Origin: CAIXSC01 sp046349915 | GTDB taxonomy: Bacteria > Planctomycetota > Planctomycetia > Pirellulales > Pirellulaceae | Direction: 5' to 3' | NCBI GenBank assembly: GCA_046349915.1 | Contig: JAXMBL010000009.1 | Location: forward strand, 382,636-446,635 | DNA: 64,000 nt | Shown: positions 35,121 to 43,863 of the stretch, piece after piece | Layout: the number at the start of each line of letters is the position of its first letter | Numbering within the stretch: position 1 is the first letter of the stretch | Translations under genes and position numbers: made by a program | The notes under the pieces: model-generated | What the model was told of the DNA's origin: nothing | Databases searched by the model: none | What the model saw: the letters and a program-made list of their open reading frames with translations, nothing else

Positions 35121-37919
35121 ATGCGGCGAACAAGAATTCTGAATTCAGCGAGACTGACGATGAAGTCCGCGCTGTGCTGTATCGCGCTAAGTCTTCTGAC
35201 ACTAGGTTCTTCGGCTGTAATTCCCACGGGCGCGTGGGCCGAGGAGTCAGAGACTAAAGGCGATTCGGCCGTGCTGCCTTCGATCGAGCAACGATATGCC
35301 GCGGCGGAGGTGGGCGAGTCGCCGGACTTCCAGCGTCATGTCGCGCCGTTGCTGGGTCGATTGGGTTGCAATGGTCGCTCCTGCCACGGCTCGTTCCAAG
35401 GCCGCGGCGGCTTCCGCCTGTCGCTGTTCGGATTCGACTTCAAGTTCGACCACGATTCGTTGGTCGAAGGCGAAAACCCGCGAGTGAACCGGGAGAAGCC
35501 AGACGAGAGTCTCATCATCGCCAAACCCACCGACGCGGATAACCACGAGGGTGGCGAGCGATTCAAGATCGGAAGCTGGCAGCATCACGTTCTTCGCAAG
35601 TGGATCGCGGACGGCGCGCCGTACGAGTCGGCCAAGGTGCAAACCTTGAAGTCGCTGCAAGTGGAACCCGCGGAAGTGGTGTCGGCCAAGCCGGGTGAAA
35701 CCTTGCAATTCAAGGCGATCGCCGTCTGGTCCGATGGTTCGCGTGAAGACGTGACCTCGCTGTGCCGCTTCCAGTCGAATGACGAACAAGTCGCGAAGAT
35801 CGACGAGTTCGGCAAGATGACGACGGGCGATGTCGGCGACACGCATGTCGTGGTCTTCTATGACAATGCCGTCGTTCCGATCGCAGTGCTGCGACCAGTG
35901 TCCGACAAGATCGGCAAGAAGTATCCAGCGGTCGCGACGCCGACGAAGGTCGACGAGTTGGTCGTGGAGAAACTGCGCAAGCTTGGCATCGTGCCGGCGG
36001 ACCTGTGCACCGACGCCGAGTTTTTGCGACGAGTGAGCTTGGATTTGACCGGCACGCTGCCAGCCGCCGCTGACGTCGAAAAGTTCCTCGCGGACGCTTC
36101 GCCGAATAAGCGAGCCGAGAAGATCGAAGAGTTGCTCGCCAGCCCCGCGTACGCGGCTTGGTGGGCCACCAAGTTGTGCGACTACACGGGCAACAACGAC
36201 CGTCAACTCAATAACGTCAACAACGTAGTGACCAATGCCGCCAGCCAAGGCTGGTACGACTGGATCTACAAGCGAGTGGCCGACAATGCTCCTTATGACC
36301 AGATTGTCGAGGGGATTGTGTTGGGTTCGAGTCGCCGTCCCGAGCAGAGCTACACCGACTTCTGCAAGGAGATGAGCGATCTTTATCGTCCGGGATCGGA
36401 AAAGGCGTTCGCCGACTTGCCATCGATGCCCTACTACTGGGCTCGACAAAACCTGCGGCAAACCGAGGACAAAGCCATTGCGTTCGCCTACTCGTTCATG
36501 GGCGTTCGCATCCAGTGCGCTCAGTGCCACAAACATCCCTTTGATCAATGGTCGAAAGACGACTTTGATCAATTCAAGCCGTTCTTCGCTTTTGTGAAGT
36601 ACAGCGCTAACGGCCCCAAGGACGAGATGCAAGCGATCCTGGAAGAATGCGGCCTGAAGGATCTGCGCGGCAATGACTTGCGGAAGAAGCTTCCCGAGTT
36701 GTTGAAGGAAGGCAAGACCGTACCGTTTGCGGAGATCGTGGCGACCAGCGCTCCCAAGCCGAAGGCCGCCGAGGCGAAAGGCAAGGGGAAGGGCAAGCAA
36801 GACAAAACGGCGAAAGCCGCCGACGCGAAAGACCTCCCCAAGGGAGCAACGGCGCGATTGCTGAATGGTCAGATTGTCCAACTGTCCGACCATCAAGACG
36901 CGCGTAAGCCGCTCATGGATTGGCTCCGCTCGAAGGACAATCCCTACTTCGCCAAGGCATTCGTCAACCGAGCTTGGGCAAACTACTTCAACGCGGGCAT
37001 CGTCGAGCCGCCCGATGATATGAGCTTGGCGAATCCCCCGCGCAACAAGGCGTTGCTCGATCACTTGGCTGCTGGATTCCTCGAGCATAACTTCGACATG
37101 AAGTGGCTCCATCGCGAGATCTGCAACAGCGCGACCTATCAACGCAGTTGGCAAACCAACTCGACGAACGAGCGAGACGAGAAGAACTTCAGTCGAGCCG
37201 TTCCGCGACGATTGCCGGCGGAAGTGGCGGTCGATGCGCTCCAACAAGCAGTCTCGTCCGATGCGAAGGCGGCTCAAGCATTGCAGTCGATCAAGGGGCG
37301 AGCGATTACGGTTCCTGGGGCCAGCGCTCAGAATCGCGGTGGTCCGGGTGGCGATCGAGGCTTTGCATTCCAGGTCTTCGGTCGCTCCACTCGCGAAAGC
37401 AATTGCGATTGCGACCGCTCGACGGAAGCCAGTTTGTTGCAGACCGTGTTCCTCCAGAACGATTCGTCGGTGGTTGCCGCCATCAGTGGTGGACGCGACA
37501 GCTGGATCGCTCAACTTCAGCAGCAGTTGAAGGTGAAATCGGATGATGGAGATAAAGAGGACACGGAGCAGAAGGTCAAGGACGCGAAGAAGGAACTCGT
37601 CCGCCTGAAGATCCGGCTTGAGCGAGCGGAGAAGGCGAAGCAAGAAGACCAGGTCGCTCGTCTGAAGCTGCGGATGGAACAAGTGGAGAAGGTGGCGCAG
37701 TCAGGCGAAGAGAAGAAGCCTGAAGAGCCCGCCGCACCGGCCATCGACTCGCCGACGATCGTGCGTCAGGCTTACCTGCGTACGTTGTCTCGCTACCCGA
37801 CGGACGACGAGATCACTCGTTGCGTCGAGTTCATGAGTGCGGCGCCGAATCCGGCGGAAGGGGCGAAGGGCGTGCTCTGGGCGCTCATCAACACGAAGGA
37901 GTTCATCGTCAATCACTAA
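35121..37919 (+). CDS. DUF1549/DUF1553 planctomycete protein with cytochrome-like and Big-like domains
   Basis: A 932-residue exported protein (signal about 15-40). In order: a cytochrome-c-like module with CNGRSCHG (C83-H89, CX4CH, not standard CXXCH) and FRLSLFGFDFKFDHDSLV; a bacterial Ig-like region (FKAIAVWSDGSREDVTSLCRF); DUF1549 (VDELVVEKLRKLGIVPADLC... LDLTGTLPAAADV); a CAQCHKHPFDQW site; a Lys-rich linker; and DUF1553 (NPYFAKAFVNRAWANYFNAGIVEPPDDM... YLRTLSRYPTDDE). A coiled-coil insertion sits at about 790-850. These proteins are very abundant in planctomycetes and are found with DUF1501 partners; their biochemistry is not settled. ATG at 35121 follows GGGAGA. Confidence 0.9.
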   Translation: MRRTRILNSARLTMKSALCCIALSLLTLGSSAVIPTGAWAEESETKGDSAVLPSIEQRYAAAEVGESPDFQRHVAPLLGRLGCNGRSCHGSFQGRGGFRLSLFGFDFKFDHDSLVEGENPRVNREKPDESLIIAKPTDADNHEGGERFKIGSWQHHVLRKWIADGAPYESAKVQTLKSLQVEPAEVVSAKPGETLQFKAIAVWSDGSREDVTSLCRFQSNDEQVAKIDEFGKMTTGDVGDTHVVVFYDNAVVPIAVLRPVSDKIGKKYPAVATPTKVDELVVEKLRKLGIVPADLCTDAEFLRRVSLDLTGTLPAAADVEKFLADASPNKRAEKIEELLASPAYAAWWATKLCDYTGNNDRQLNNVNNVVTNAASQGWYDWIYKRVADNAPYDQIVEGIVLGSSRRPEQSYTDFCKEMSDLYRPGSEKAFADLPSMPYYWARQNLRQTEDKAIAFAYSFMGVRIQCAQCHKHPFDQWSKDDFDQFKPFFAFVKYSANGPKDEMQAILEECGLKDLRGNDLRKKLPELLKEGKTVPFAEIVATSAPKPKAAEAKGKGKGKQDKTAKAADAKDLPKGATARLLNGQIVQLSDHQDARKPLMDWLRSKDNPYFAKAFVNRAWANYFNAGIVEPPDDMSLANPPRNKALLDHLAAGFLEHNFDMKWLHREICNSATYQRSWQTNSTNERDEKNFSRAVPRRLPAEVAVDALQQAVSSDAKAAQALQSIKGRAITVPGASAQNRGGPGGDRGFAFQVFGRSTRESNCDCDRSTEASLLQTVFLQNDSSVVAAISGGRDSWIAQLQQQLKVKSDDGDKEDTEQKVKDAKKELVRLKIRLERAEKAKQEDQVARLKLRMEQVEKVAQSGEEKKPEEPAAPAIDSPTIVRQAYLRTLSRYPTDDEITRCVEFMSAAPNPAEGAKGVLWALINTKEFIVNH

Positions 37920-38065
37920 CGAGGCGAATGGCCTCGATCATTCACGCGGGCAGTCGGCTCGGTTTCGTTCCAGCCGGCCGACCTGCCCGCCTGTTCGCAC
38001 ACTGGTTGGAAAACGAGATCGATTCGAAGACACCATTATCTATTCCTACGAAGGAGTTCTCAGGC

Positions 38066-39367
38066 ATGGCGATTTCTTGGACTTGCGACGGAATGCAACG
38101 ACGTGACTTTCTGAAGGTAGGCGTGGCGGGGACCGGTTTGTCTTTGGCCAGCTACCTCCGCATGTCAGAAGCAGGCGAGGTAAAGGCCGGACAGACTCAA
38201 TCGTGCATCTTTATCAACCTGGGCGGCGGTCCGTCGCACATGGATTCGTTCGATCTGAAGCCAGATGCGCCCGCCGAGTATCGCGGGGCGTTTAATCCGA
38301 TCAAGACGAACGCGTCGGGCGTGGAGATCAGCGAACATCTGCCGAAGCTGGCCACCTGCGCGGACAAGTTCGCGATTTTGCGGGGCGTGACGCACACACT
38401 GGCCGCTCACGAACTGGGCACGGTGTATGTGAATAGCGGAAACCGCCCGATTCCCTCGCTCGAGTACCCCAGCTACGGCGCGGTGGTCACGAAGGAACTG
38501 GATGCTCCGCGCGATTTGCCGCCGTTCGTTGCGATTCCCAATAGTCCTCAACGAGCCGGTTTCCTCGGAGTTCAGTACGCTCCGTTGAACACCAATGCCA
38601 CGCCGCAACCGGGCAAGCCGTTTAGCGTCCGCGGAGTGGCGTTGGGCAATGGCCTGACGATCGACGAAGTCGAACGACGTCAGAACTTGCTGCAAGACCT
38701 CGACAAGACCTTCACGTCGGTCGAGAAGAACAGCCAGTTGCTCGCCGGTCTCGATCGCTTCAGCGAACAAGCGTATGCGATCATTACGTCGAAGCGAGCT
38801 CGCGAAGCGTTCGATATCAGCAAGGAATCGCCGAAGTTCGCCGAGCCGTTCGGCGCCGAGGCGTTCGGTCAGAGCTGCCTTCTCGCGACTCGGTTGGTCG
38901 AGTCGGGAGTGCGGTTTGTCAGCATTTCGCTGGGCGGCTGGGATACTCACCAGGATAACTTCACGAAGCTCAAGACCAAGCAGTTGCCGACGCTCGACAC
39001 GGGCCTCGCCGCTCTGCTCAATGGACTCGCCCAGAAGGGTCTGTTGGAGTCGACGGCGGTGATGGTGACGGGCGAGTTTGGTCGGACGCCGAAGATCAAC
39101 ACTCGTAGTGCGGAAGGTGGTCGCGACCACTATCCTCGCTGCATGTTCATGTTGATGGCGGGCGGCAAGGTTCGCGGCGGCCAGGTCATTGGCGAGAGCG
39201 ATGACAAGGCGACGGGCCCGGCGGGCGAGGGCTATTCTCCGAACGATGTGGCCGCTTCGCTGTACCACAACCTGGGCATTGATCATCAGAAGGAATACCA
39301 CACCGCCACGGGTCGCCCGATCATGATCGTGCGCGATGGCAAGGTGATTCAGAAGCTGTTCGGCTAG
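38066..39367 (+). CDS. DUF1501 family protein, Tat-exported
   Basis: A 433-residue protein with a twin-arginine signal, MQRRDFLKVGVAGTGLSLAS, and a sulfatase/alkaline-phosphatase-like fold: CIFINLGGGPSHMDSFDLKP, KLATCADKFAILRGVTHTL, FVSISLGGWDTHQDNF, VMVTGEFGRTPKINTRSAEGGRDHYPRCM. It is the usual partner of DUF1549/DUF1553 proteins and lies 146 bp downstream of one on the same strand. The ATG at 38066 is chosen because AAGGAG precedes it; the open frame reaching back to 37820 overlaps the previous gene. Substrate unknown. Confidence 0.9.
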   Translation: MAISWTCDGMQRRDFLKVGVAGTGLSLASYLRMSEAGEVKAGQTQSCIFINLGGGPSHMDSFDLKPDAPAEYRGAFNPIKTNASGVEISEHLPKLATCADKFAILRGVTHTLAAHELGTVYVNSGNRPIPSLEYPSYGAVVTKELDAPRDLPPFVAIPNSPQRAGFLGVQYAPLNTNATPQPGKPFSVRGVALGNGLTIDEVERRQNLLQDLDKTFTSVEKNSQLLAGLDRFSEQAYAIITSKRAREAFDISKESPKFAEPFGAEAFGQSCLLATRLVESGVRFVSISLGGWDTHQDNFTKLKTKQLPTLDTGLAALLNGLAQKGLLESTAVMVTGEFGRTPKINTRSAEGGRDHYPRCMFMLMAGGKVRGGQVIGESDDKATGPAGEGYSPNDVAASLYHNLGIDHQKEYHTATGRPIMIVRDGKVIQKLFG

Positions 39368-39475
39368 ACCACCGAACGATCGAGTGTCAGAGCGGTGTGA
39401 CCGACCGCTCTGACATTTTGCTGCACCGAAATACGCGTCACACTTTTCTCGTTCCTCACATTGGAGTTCGCCGCC

Positions 39476-39991
39476 ATGAAAACACTACTTCGCACGTTGG
39501 CCGTTGTTGCGTTGGCCTTGTTGATCAGCGTTCCGGCCGTCGCTCAGGAAAAGAAGAAGAAAGGCAAGGGAGGCAATCAAACGCCTCAGGCCGTCGCCGC
39601 GATCCAGAAGCAGTTGGAGGGACTTGATCTGTCCGACGAGCAGAAGGGCAAGATCAAGGAAGTGGTCGCATCGTACTCGGGCAAGTTGACGGAGGCTCAA
39701 AAGAAGGTCGGTGGCTTGATGACCGCCGAACAGCGAGCCAAGGCGAAGGAAGCCACGGACAAGGCGAAGGCCGACGGCAAGAAGGGGAAGGAACTACGTG
39801 ACGCGGTGGAAGCGGCCGTAGGCCTCTCGGGCGACGACAAGGCCAAGATGCAGGCCGCTCAAAAGGAAGTCAACGACCTCGCGGGCGAGTTCCGCAAGGC
39901 GGTCGCGGAAGTGCTGACCGACGAGCAGAAGGCCAAGGCCGGCTTGAACGCGCCCGAAAAGGGCAAGGGCAAGAAGAAGAAGACTCAGTAA
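39476..39991 (+). CDS. Small secreted Lys-rich helical protein
   Basis: A 171-residue protein with a clean signal peptide (MKTLLRTLAVVALALLISVPAVAQ), then almost wholly charged helix. Segments such as LDLSDEQKGKIKEVVASYSGKL and AEVLTDEQKAKAGL resemble the LTxxQ pattern of Spy/CpxP-type periplasmic chaperones, though this is only a motif-level similarity. It ends in a KGKGKKKK tail. It is the last gene of the sigma-factor run, followed by a strong terminator. Possible role: a secreted stress or polymer-binding protein; not established. Confidence 0.7.
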   Translation: MKTLLRTLAVVALALLISVPAVAQEKKKKGKGGNQTPQAVAAIQKQLEGLDLSDEQKGKIKEVVASYSGKLTEAQKKVGGLMTAEQRAKAKEATDKAKADGKKGKELRDAVEAAVGLSGDDKAKMQAAQKEVNDLAGEFRKAVAEVLTDEQKAKAGLNAPEKGKGKKKKTQ

Positions 39992-40014
39992 TCCCCGACG
40001 GCATGACCAATTCA

Positions 40015-40045
40015 AGACGCTCGCTCAACAAACGAGCGAGCGTCT
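40015..40045. repeat. 12-bp inverted repeat after the secreted-protein gene
   Basis: AGACGCTCGCTC and GAGCGAGCGTCT pair perfectly with a 7-base loop, 23 bp after the stop. No T-run follows directly; it may help termination or protect the 3' end together with the next hairpin. Confidence 0.55.
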
Positions 40046-40067
40046 GAAGGAAGTTTGTTGAGTGCGC

Positions 40068-40111
40068 AACGCCCGTCGCCGAGGCAAGTCGGCGGCGGGC
40101 GTTGTTTTTTT
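40068..40111 (+). terminator. Rho-independent terminator
   Basis: A 14-bp GC-rich stem (AACGCCCGTCGCCG with CGGCGGCGGGCGTT, one wobble) and an 8-base loop are followed by G and seven T. This is the clearest intrinsic terminator in the window and ends the ECF-sigma gene run. Confidence 0.85.
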
Positions 40112-40651
40112 ATGGACCTTCGCTGGCCATGTGAATCGCTCGCTGCGAACTTCACTCGCCGCGACAGTCCGAGCCACGACAACGCGTATCATGACCATCC
40201 TTTCCATGACGAGCGTCCCCAATCGAGCCCCATTCCCCCCCTTCTCCCCAAGCTTGCTTGGGGAGAAGGGGCCGGGGGATGAGGGGGCGCATCAAGCGAG
40301 CAGCGGAGCACCGGCTTGAATAAACTCTGGGCGTCGCGCAAAGCTACCCACCGAAATCGTACCGCGCAGAAGCCAAGGCCTAATTGGACAGCGCCTGGTT
40401 CGCCAAAATCACGGATGTCAGACACAGAAGTCGGTCGACCACGGATAACACCGATGACACGGATAAGAATAGAGGGGGGGAGGTCGCTAGAAGGTTATGG
40501 ACCACGAATCGCATTAATGCCACAGATGTCGCATGATCACTTGTCACAGCTAAGAATGTAGGTTTGCCAGAACCTAGAATGGGATTCCTGGGCCGTTCTG
40601 CACGCCTCGAATCGACGGACTAGAAGTCCGTCGTACAACTGCGACAACCTG
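40112..40651. other. 540-bp repeat-bearing spacer
   Basis: No gene seen. It holds a 16-bp perfect hairpin with a 2-base loop at 40238-40271 (CCCTTCTCCCCAAGC and its complement), a widespread type of bacterial intergenic repeat. It also holds a diverged repeat (about 40417-40468, CACGGATAACACCGATGACA) similar to 27930-27980, and a P19 palindrome at 40614. Confidence 0.6.
40614..40632. repeat. Dispersed 19-bp palindrome (family P19)
   Basis: GACGGACTAGAAGTCCGTC, perfect stem, 20 bp beyond the 3' end of the minus-strand lipoprotein gene. Confidence 0.8.
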
Positions 40652-41323
40652 CTATCGCAGCATGCGAGTGCCCGCACTTGCCATGGCGGGGACGGAGAAC
40701 GTGTCGACATCGCCCGCGTTCGTTGCCAACTCTTCGTGCACCGATCCGCTATTCACTCCACCGAATCCCAGGATGTTCCAAGTCTTGTGGTCGGCGCGGG
40801 CCAGCGTATAACCCGCGTTGATCACGGGTGATTTGCTTTCGACATCGTAGGCCAGAACCGTGAGCTTCGCCGTCCCAATCGCTCGCTGTCGTTCCAGAAT
40901 GGCGAGTTTGGGAATGGCGACGGGCGACGGCGGAGGCAGCGGGATCTCGGACGTTCCAAAATAGACTTCGTTGCGATCAGTCCCCACTCCACCACTCGCC
41001 ACCTCGACCACGACCTGAGCATCCTCGGCCTTGTCGACAATCGTGCACCCATAGCGCATCAGACGCTGACGCATCGACAGCAGAATGTAGTTCTTGTCGA
41101 CGCAATCCAGGTACTTCGGCTCCAAGAAAACCTTCGCGTTGGCGATGGGGCGAAAGTCGACTTTATCCAACGCCCGGTCCGCGGCACTCGAGATCAACAA
41201 CTGCTCGACCCCCGTCCGCGCCGTGTCCGAGTGCTTCATGGTTGCGCACCCCACGCCGCAGGGAACCAGCCACAGCGCCATCAGTAACGAACGTCCCAGG
41301 GAATCCATAAACCGACTCGCCAT
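40652..41323 (-). CDS. Lipoprotein resembling the DUF6655 family
   Basis: A 223-residue lipoprotein: signal and lipobox end in CGVGC (Cys at about residue 26). The segment HSDTARTGVEQLLISSAADRALDKVDF is characteristic of a planctomycete lipoprotein group that I associate with DUF6655, with moderate certainty. The rest is an alpha/beta domain (YILLSMRQRLMRYGCTIVDKAEDAQVVVEVASGG, GTAKLTVLAYDVESKSPV) similar in shape to DUF4136-type outer-membrane lipoproteins. Function unknown. Alternative start at M6. Confidence 0.7.
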   Translation of the reverse strand: MASRFMDSLGRSLLMALWLVPCGVGCATMKHSDTARTGVEQLLISSAADRALDKVDFRPIANAKVFLEPKYLDCVDKNYILLSMRQRLMRYGCTIVDKAEDAQVVVEVASGGVGTDRNEVYFGTSEIPLPPPSPVAIPKLAILERQRAIGTAKLTVLAYDVESKSPVINAGYTLARADHKTWNILGFGGVNSGSVHEELATNAGDVDTFSVPAMASAGTRMLR

Positions 41324-41812
41324 GGCTTAAGGTCGATAAACGCACAGATTAGGCAAGGTGAAAGTGACCGCGCAAGCTGGGCGAGCCCCTGGCTTCCGCC
41401 AGAGTCTCGCCCCAATCGCCCTTCGGCCACTCGACACTTCGCGCGGACTCTACTCGCGATGAACTACCGCGATCAAGAGGGTTTTTGTGAGGATTTACGT
41501 GAGGAGGCCTGAGGTAATGGCGACCATGTCGAATTTCTCGACGTCACTCCCCAACCAACTCCAGACAGCGCATTAAGTTTGGTCCTTCCGGGTTTGTTGT
41601 GGGTAGCTGTCGAGGAGGAACTCGGTGCGGCTGTCGCCGCAGGATTTTCGGAGGCATAACTCCGGTGTCCAAAAGGTGCAGAAAGAAGAAGAGCCTCTGG
41701 CGGCGAAGAACCTCGAGTTTCCGCTTGTCGCTAATCAACTACTTGATACTCGCTCGCGCCGATTGCCAAAATCTCATGAACTAGTGACATCGAAGGAAAT
41801 TAAGGAAGAACC
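41324..41812. other. 489-bp spacer upstream of the TIR-like gene
   Basis: No convincing gene; a 72-codon plus-strand frame at 41625-41840 overlaps the next gene start and lacks a ribosome site. Base composition drops toward the AT-richer TIR-like gene. Confidence 0.5.
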
Positions 41813-42853
41813 ATGGCCAAGCGATCTAAGGGAACCATGACTCGAATGAAGCCTGATCCACGACGCGTGTTTGTCGTCTATGGCCGTAATCGATCCATCT
41901 ACGTCGCCATGACACAGTTTCTTCAGCGACTAAAGCTCAACCCCGTTTCGTTTGATGAAATACGAAATGAGCTGGGAGGATCTCCAACGATCCTGGAAAT
42001 CGTCCAAGCAGGTATGAAGAAAGCTCAAGCAGTTGTCGTGTTGCTTACACCCGATGAGTGCGGAAGACTCAGATCCGAGTACCAACTTGCCGGCGAAACA
42101 GCAGAAGACACTCGCTGGCAGCCTCGTCCCAATGTCTTTATCGAATCAGGTATGGCATTGGCTTTGGATCGCAATCGAACGCTTCTGGTGACGGTTGGCG
42201 GCGTCACACTACCTTCTGATCTGGCTGGACTTCACACTATACCTCTGGACAACAGCGCATCGAAACGAGAGTCGCTCAGGAATGCGTTGATTGGTGTCAA
42301 GTGTAACGTTACAGGAACAGCCGAGGGAATTCATGACGTTGCCTTGGCCGGGAATTTCGAAGTCGATACACCTGCAACTCCCTCGTCGGTAGGAACTGTC
42401 TCAGATCCATCCTCGAGACTTGCCTCAACAAGGCTAGTGTCCGATGAATGCTATACGAGAACCGAGAGAATCGAGAATTCGTTTCGACTACTTGAGAAGT
42501 GGGATAGCAGCGAGTTGCAGTCGGCACGCAGTGTGACTCGAGCCGTCCGCTCAAAACGAGCTGAACTTGGCGATAAGCAACTACTGGAACTCGTCGATGG
42601 CCCTCTTGGCGAAGGACCCAAGACTGAAGAGCAACATCGTTTGACCACTGCGGTCATCGCGCTATTCAACTTCTTTGAGTTTCTCGCGATCTCCCTCCGC
42701 TTCCAACGAATTGAAGAGTCCATTGTCAAAGAATCACTGAGTGGGGCTTTTTTCGGCATCTACGACCGTTTTCTTCCCTGGCTGAGACACCACAAAGATG
42801 AGGATCACCAATACGCAACCCTGGAAAAGCTCTATCACTCATGGAAGAGTTGA
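41813..42853 (+). CDS. TIR-like nucleotide-binding protein with DUF4760-like C-terminus (candidate defence effector)
   Basis: A 346-residue two-domain protein. Residues 18-150 are a TIR-like domain of the PF10137/CAP12 group: RRVFVVYGRNRSIYVAMTQFL, GGSPTILEIVQAGMKKAQAVVVLLTPDE, and RPNVFIESGMAL with the Glu expected to catalyse NAD cleavage. After a Ser/Thr-rich link, residues about 215-340 are helical (SARSVTRAVRSKRAEL, VIALFNFFEFLAISLRFQRI, GIYDRFLPWLRHH) and resemble DUF4760. TIR domains of this group act in antiphage systems by depleting NAD when triggered. The gene stands alone and is AT-richer than its neighbours with different codon choice, which suggests horizontal transfer. ATG at 41813 after AAGGAAGAA. 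Confidence 0.82.
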   Translation: MAKRSKGTMTRMKPDPRRVFVVYGRNRSIYVAMTQFLQRLKLNPVSFDEIRNELGGSPTILEIVQAGMKKAQAVVVLLTPDECGRLRSEYQLAGETAEDTRWQPRPNVFIESGMALALDRNRTLLVTVGGVTLPSDLAGLHTIPLDNSASKRESLRNALIGVKCNVTGTAEGIHDVALAGNFEVDTPATPSSVGTVSDPSSRLASTRLVSDECYTRTERIENSFRLLEKWDSSELQSARSVTRAVRSKRAELGDKQLLELVDGPLGEGPKTEEQHRLTTAVIALFNFFEFLAISLRFQRIEESIVKESLSGAFFGIYDRFLPWLRHHKDEDHQYATLEKLYHSWKS

Positions 42854-42860
42854 TCACCAA

Positions 42861-43652
42861 CTAGCGCGAAAGCCATTGATCGAGCGCCGCGGCGAAGGCG
42901 GCGGGCTGCTCGAGCGGCGCCATGTGGCCGGCGCCCGCGATTTCCACATACGTGCCTGCTGGAAGTGCGGCGGCGATCGAACGCATCTCGGCGGGCGGCG
43001 AAATCCCGTCCTGCTCGCCACATACCACCAACGCTGGCGTCTTGATCTCCGGCAGCCAGGAAGTGACGTCGGGCCGTTGAGCCATCCCGCGCAGGGCGGC
43101 GGCGATTCCCAAGGGCGAGGTCTCCAAGATCACCTTGCGGATCGCGGCTGGCAATTCAGGTCGCTCGGTCAGGGTCCCCGGCGCAAATAACCGCTCGACC
43201 ATCGGCGTGGCAATCACTCCCGCTCCCTGCACCAACGCTCGTTCCGCCGTCTGCAGTCGCCCGCGAGCCACCTCTTCCGTATCGCACGCGGCTCGCGTGT
43301 CACACAGGACCAATCGAGCTAACCGCGCCGAGTGGCGTCGCCAAAACTGCCACGCGATGTAGCCTCCCATGGAAAGTCCCGCCAGCACGACCGGCTCGGG
43401 TACTTCCAAGGCGTCGAGCAGACGAGCCACATCGTCGGCGAACATCTCCATTCCGACCACTCCCTCGGTCACATCGCTCTGGCCAAAACCGCGCAGGTCC
43501 GGCGCGATGACTCGCCACCGACCGGCCAGCCGCTCGAGATGAGGCATCCACATGGCGTGATCGAGCGGAAAGCCATGCAGGAACACCAAGGGGGGACCGG
43601 AACCCTTGTCGTAGACCGCAAGCTGAATGTCCCCAATGTCGATCCTTTTCAT
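42861..43652 (-). CDS. Alpha/beta-fold hydrolase
   Basis: A 263-residue soluble hydrolase. Oxyanion segment VFLHGFPLDHAMW, nucleophile elbow GLSMGGYIAW (Ser), acid in VVCGEQDGISPP and catalytic His in IAGAGHMAPLEQP form a complete triad. It resembles the 3-oxoadipate enol-lactonase/MhpC type, but no pathway genes surround it, so the substrate is open. It is convergent with the TIR-like gene, the two stops being 7 bp apart. Confidence 0.87.
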   Translation of the reverse strand: MKRIDIGDIQLAVYDKGSGPPLVFLHGFPLDHAMWMPHLERLAGRWRVIAPDLRGFGQSDVTEGVVGMEMFADDVARLLDALEVPEPVVLAGLSMGGYIAWQFWRRHSARLARLVLCDTRAACDTEEVARGRLQTAERALVQGAGVIATPMVERLFAPGTLTERPELPAAIRKVILETSPLGIAAALRGMAQRPDVTSWLPEIKTPALVVCGEQDGISPPAEMRSIAAALPAGTYVEIAGAGHMAPLEQPAAFAAALDQWLSR

Positions 43653-43689
43653 CGTGAATCTCCCGTACGCGATTATAGCGAACTCAATC

Positions 43690-43777
43690 AGTGAGGATCA
43701 GTGAAGATCAGTGTTCCCAGTACTCGTCCCGCCATGCGTCCGGAAAAAGGGAACACTGATCTTCACTGATCTTCACT
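43690..43777. repeat. Inverted repeat built of GATCAGTGAAGATCAGTG units
   Basis: Arms 43690-43718 and 43749-43777 (about 29 bp, one mismatch) flank a 30-bp loop. Each arm contains two tandem copies of AGTGAAGATC-like units ending in AGTGTTCCC. Single arms also occur at 30680 and in part at 3102. Confidence 0.7.
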
Positions 43778-43863
43778 AATTGGGGCGGACTGGCAGATCT
43801 CTGAGGTTGCGAGGCAGATCTGCGGATTGGATCCTTGCGGTGTTCGATCCTTACGGTTTGAGC

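Noticed and set aside
35247..37682. 811-codon open frame on the minus strand
   Set aside because: It is the antisense shadow of the DUF1549/DUF1553 gene: high-GC third positions leave the opposite strand open. No ribosome site or family motif.
37820..38065. N-terminal extension of the DUF1501 frame
   Set aside because: It overlaps the upstream gene end, and the Tat signal with its AAGGAG site begins at 38066.
38165..39301. 378-codon minus-strand frame
   Set aside because: Antisense to the DUF1501 gene; no recognisable protein.
41625..41840. 71-codon plus-strand frame before the TIR-like gene
   Set aside because: It overlaps the TIR-like start in another frame and lacks a ribosome site; a partner gene cannot be supported.
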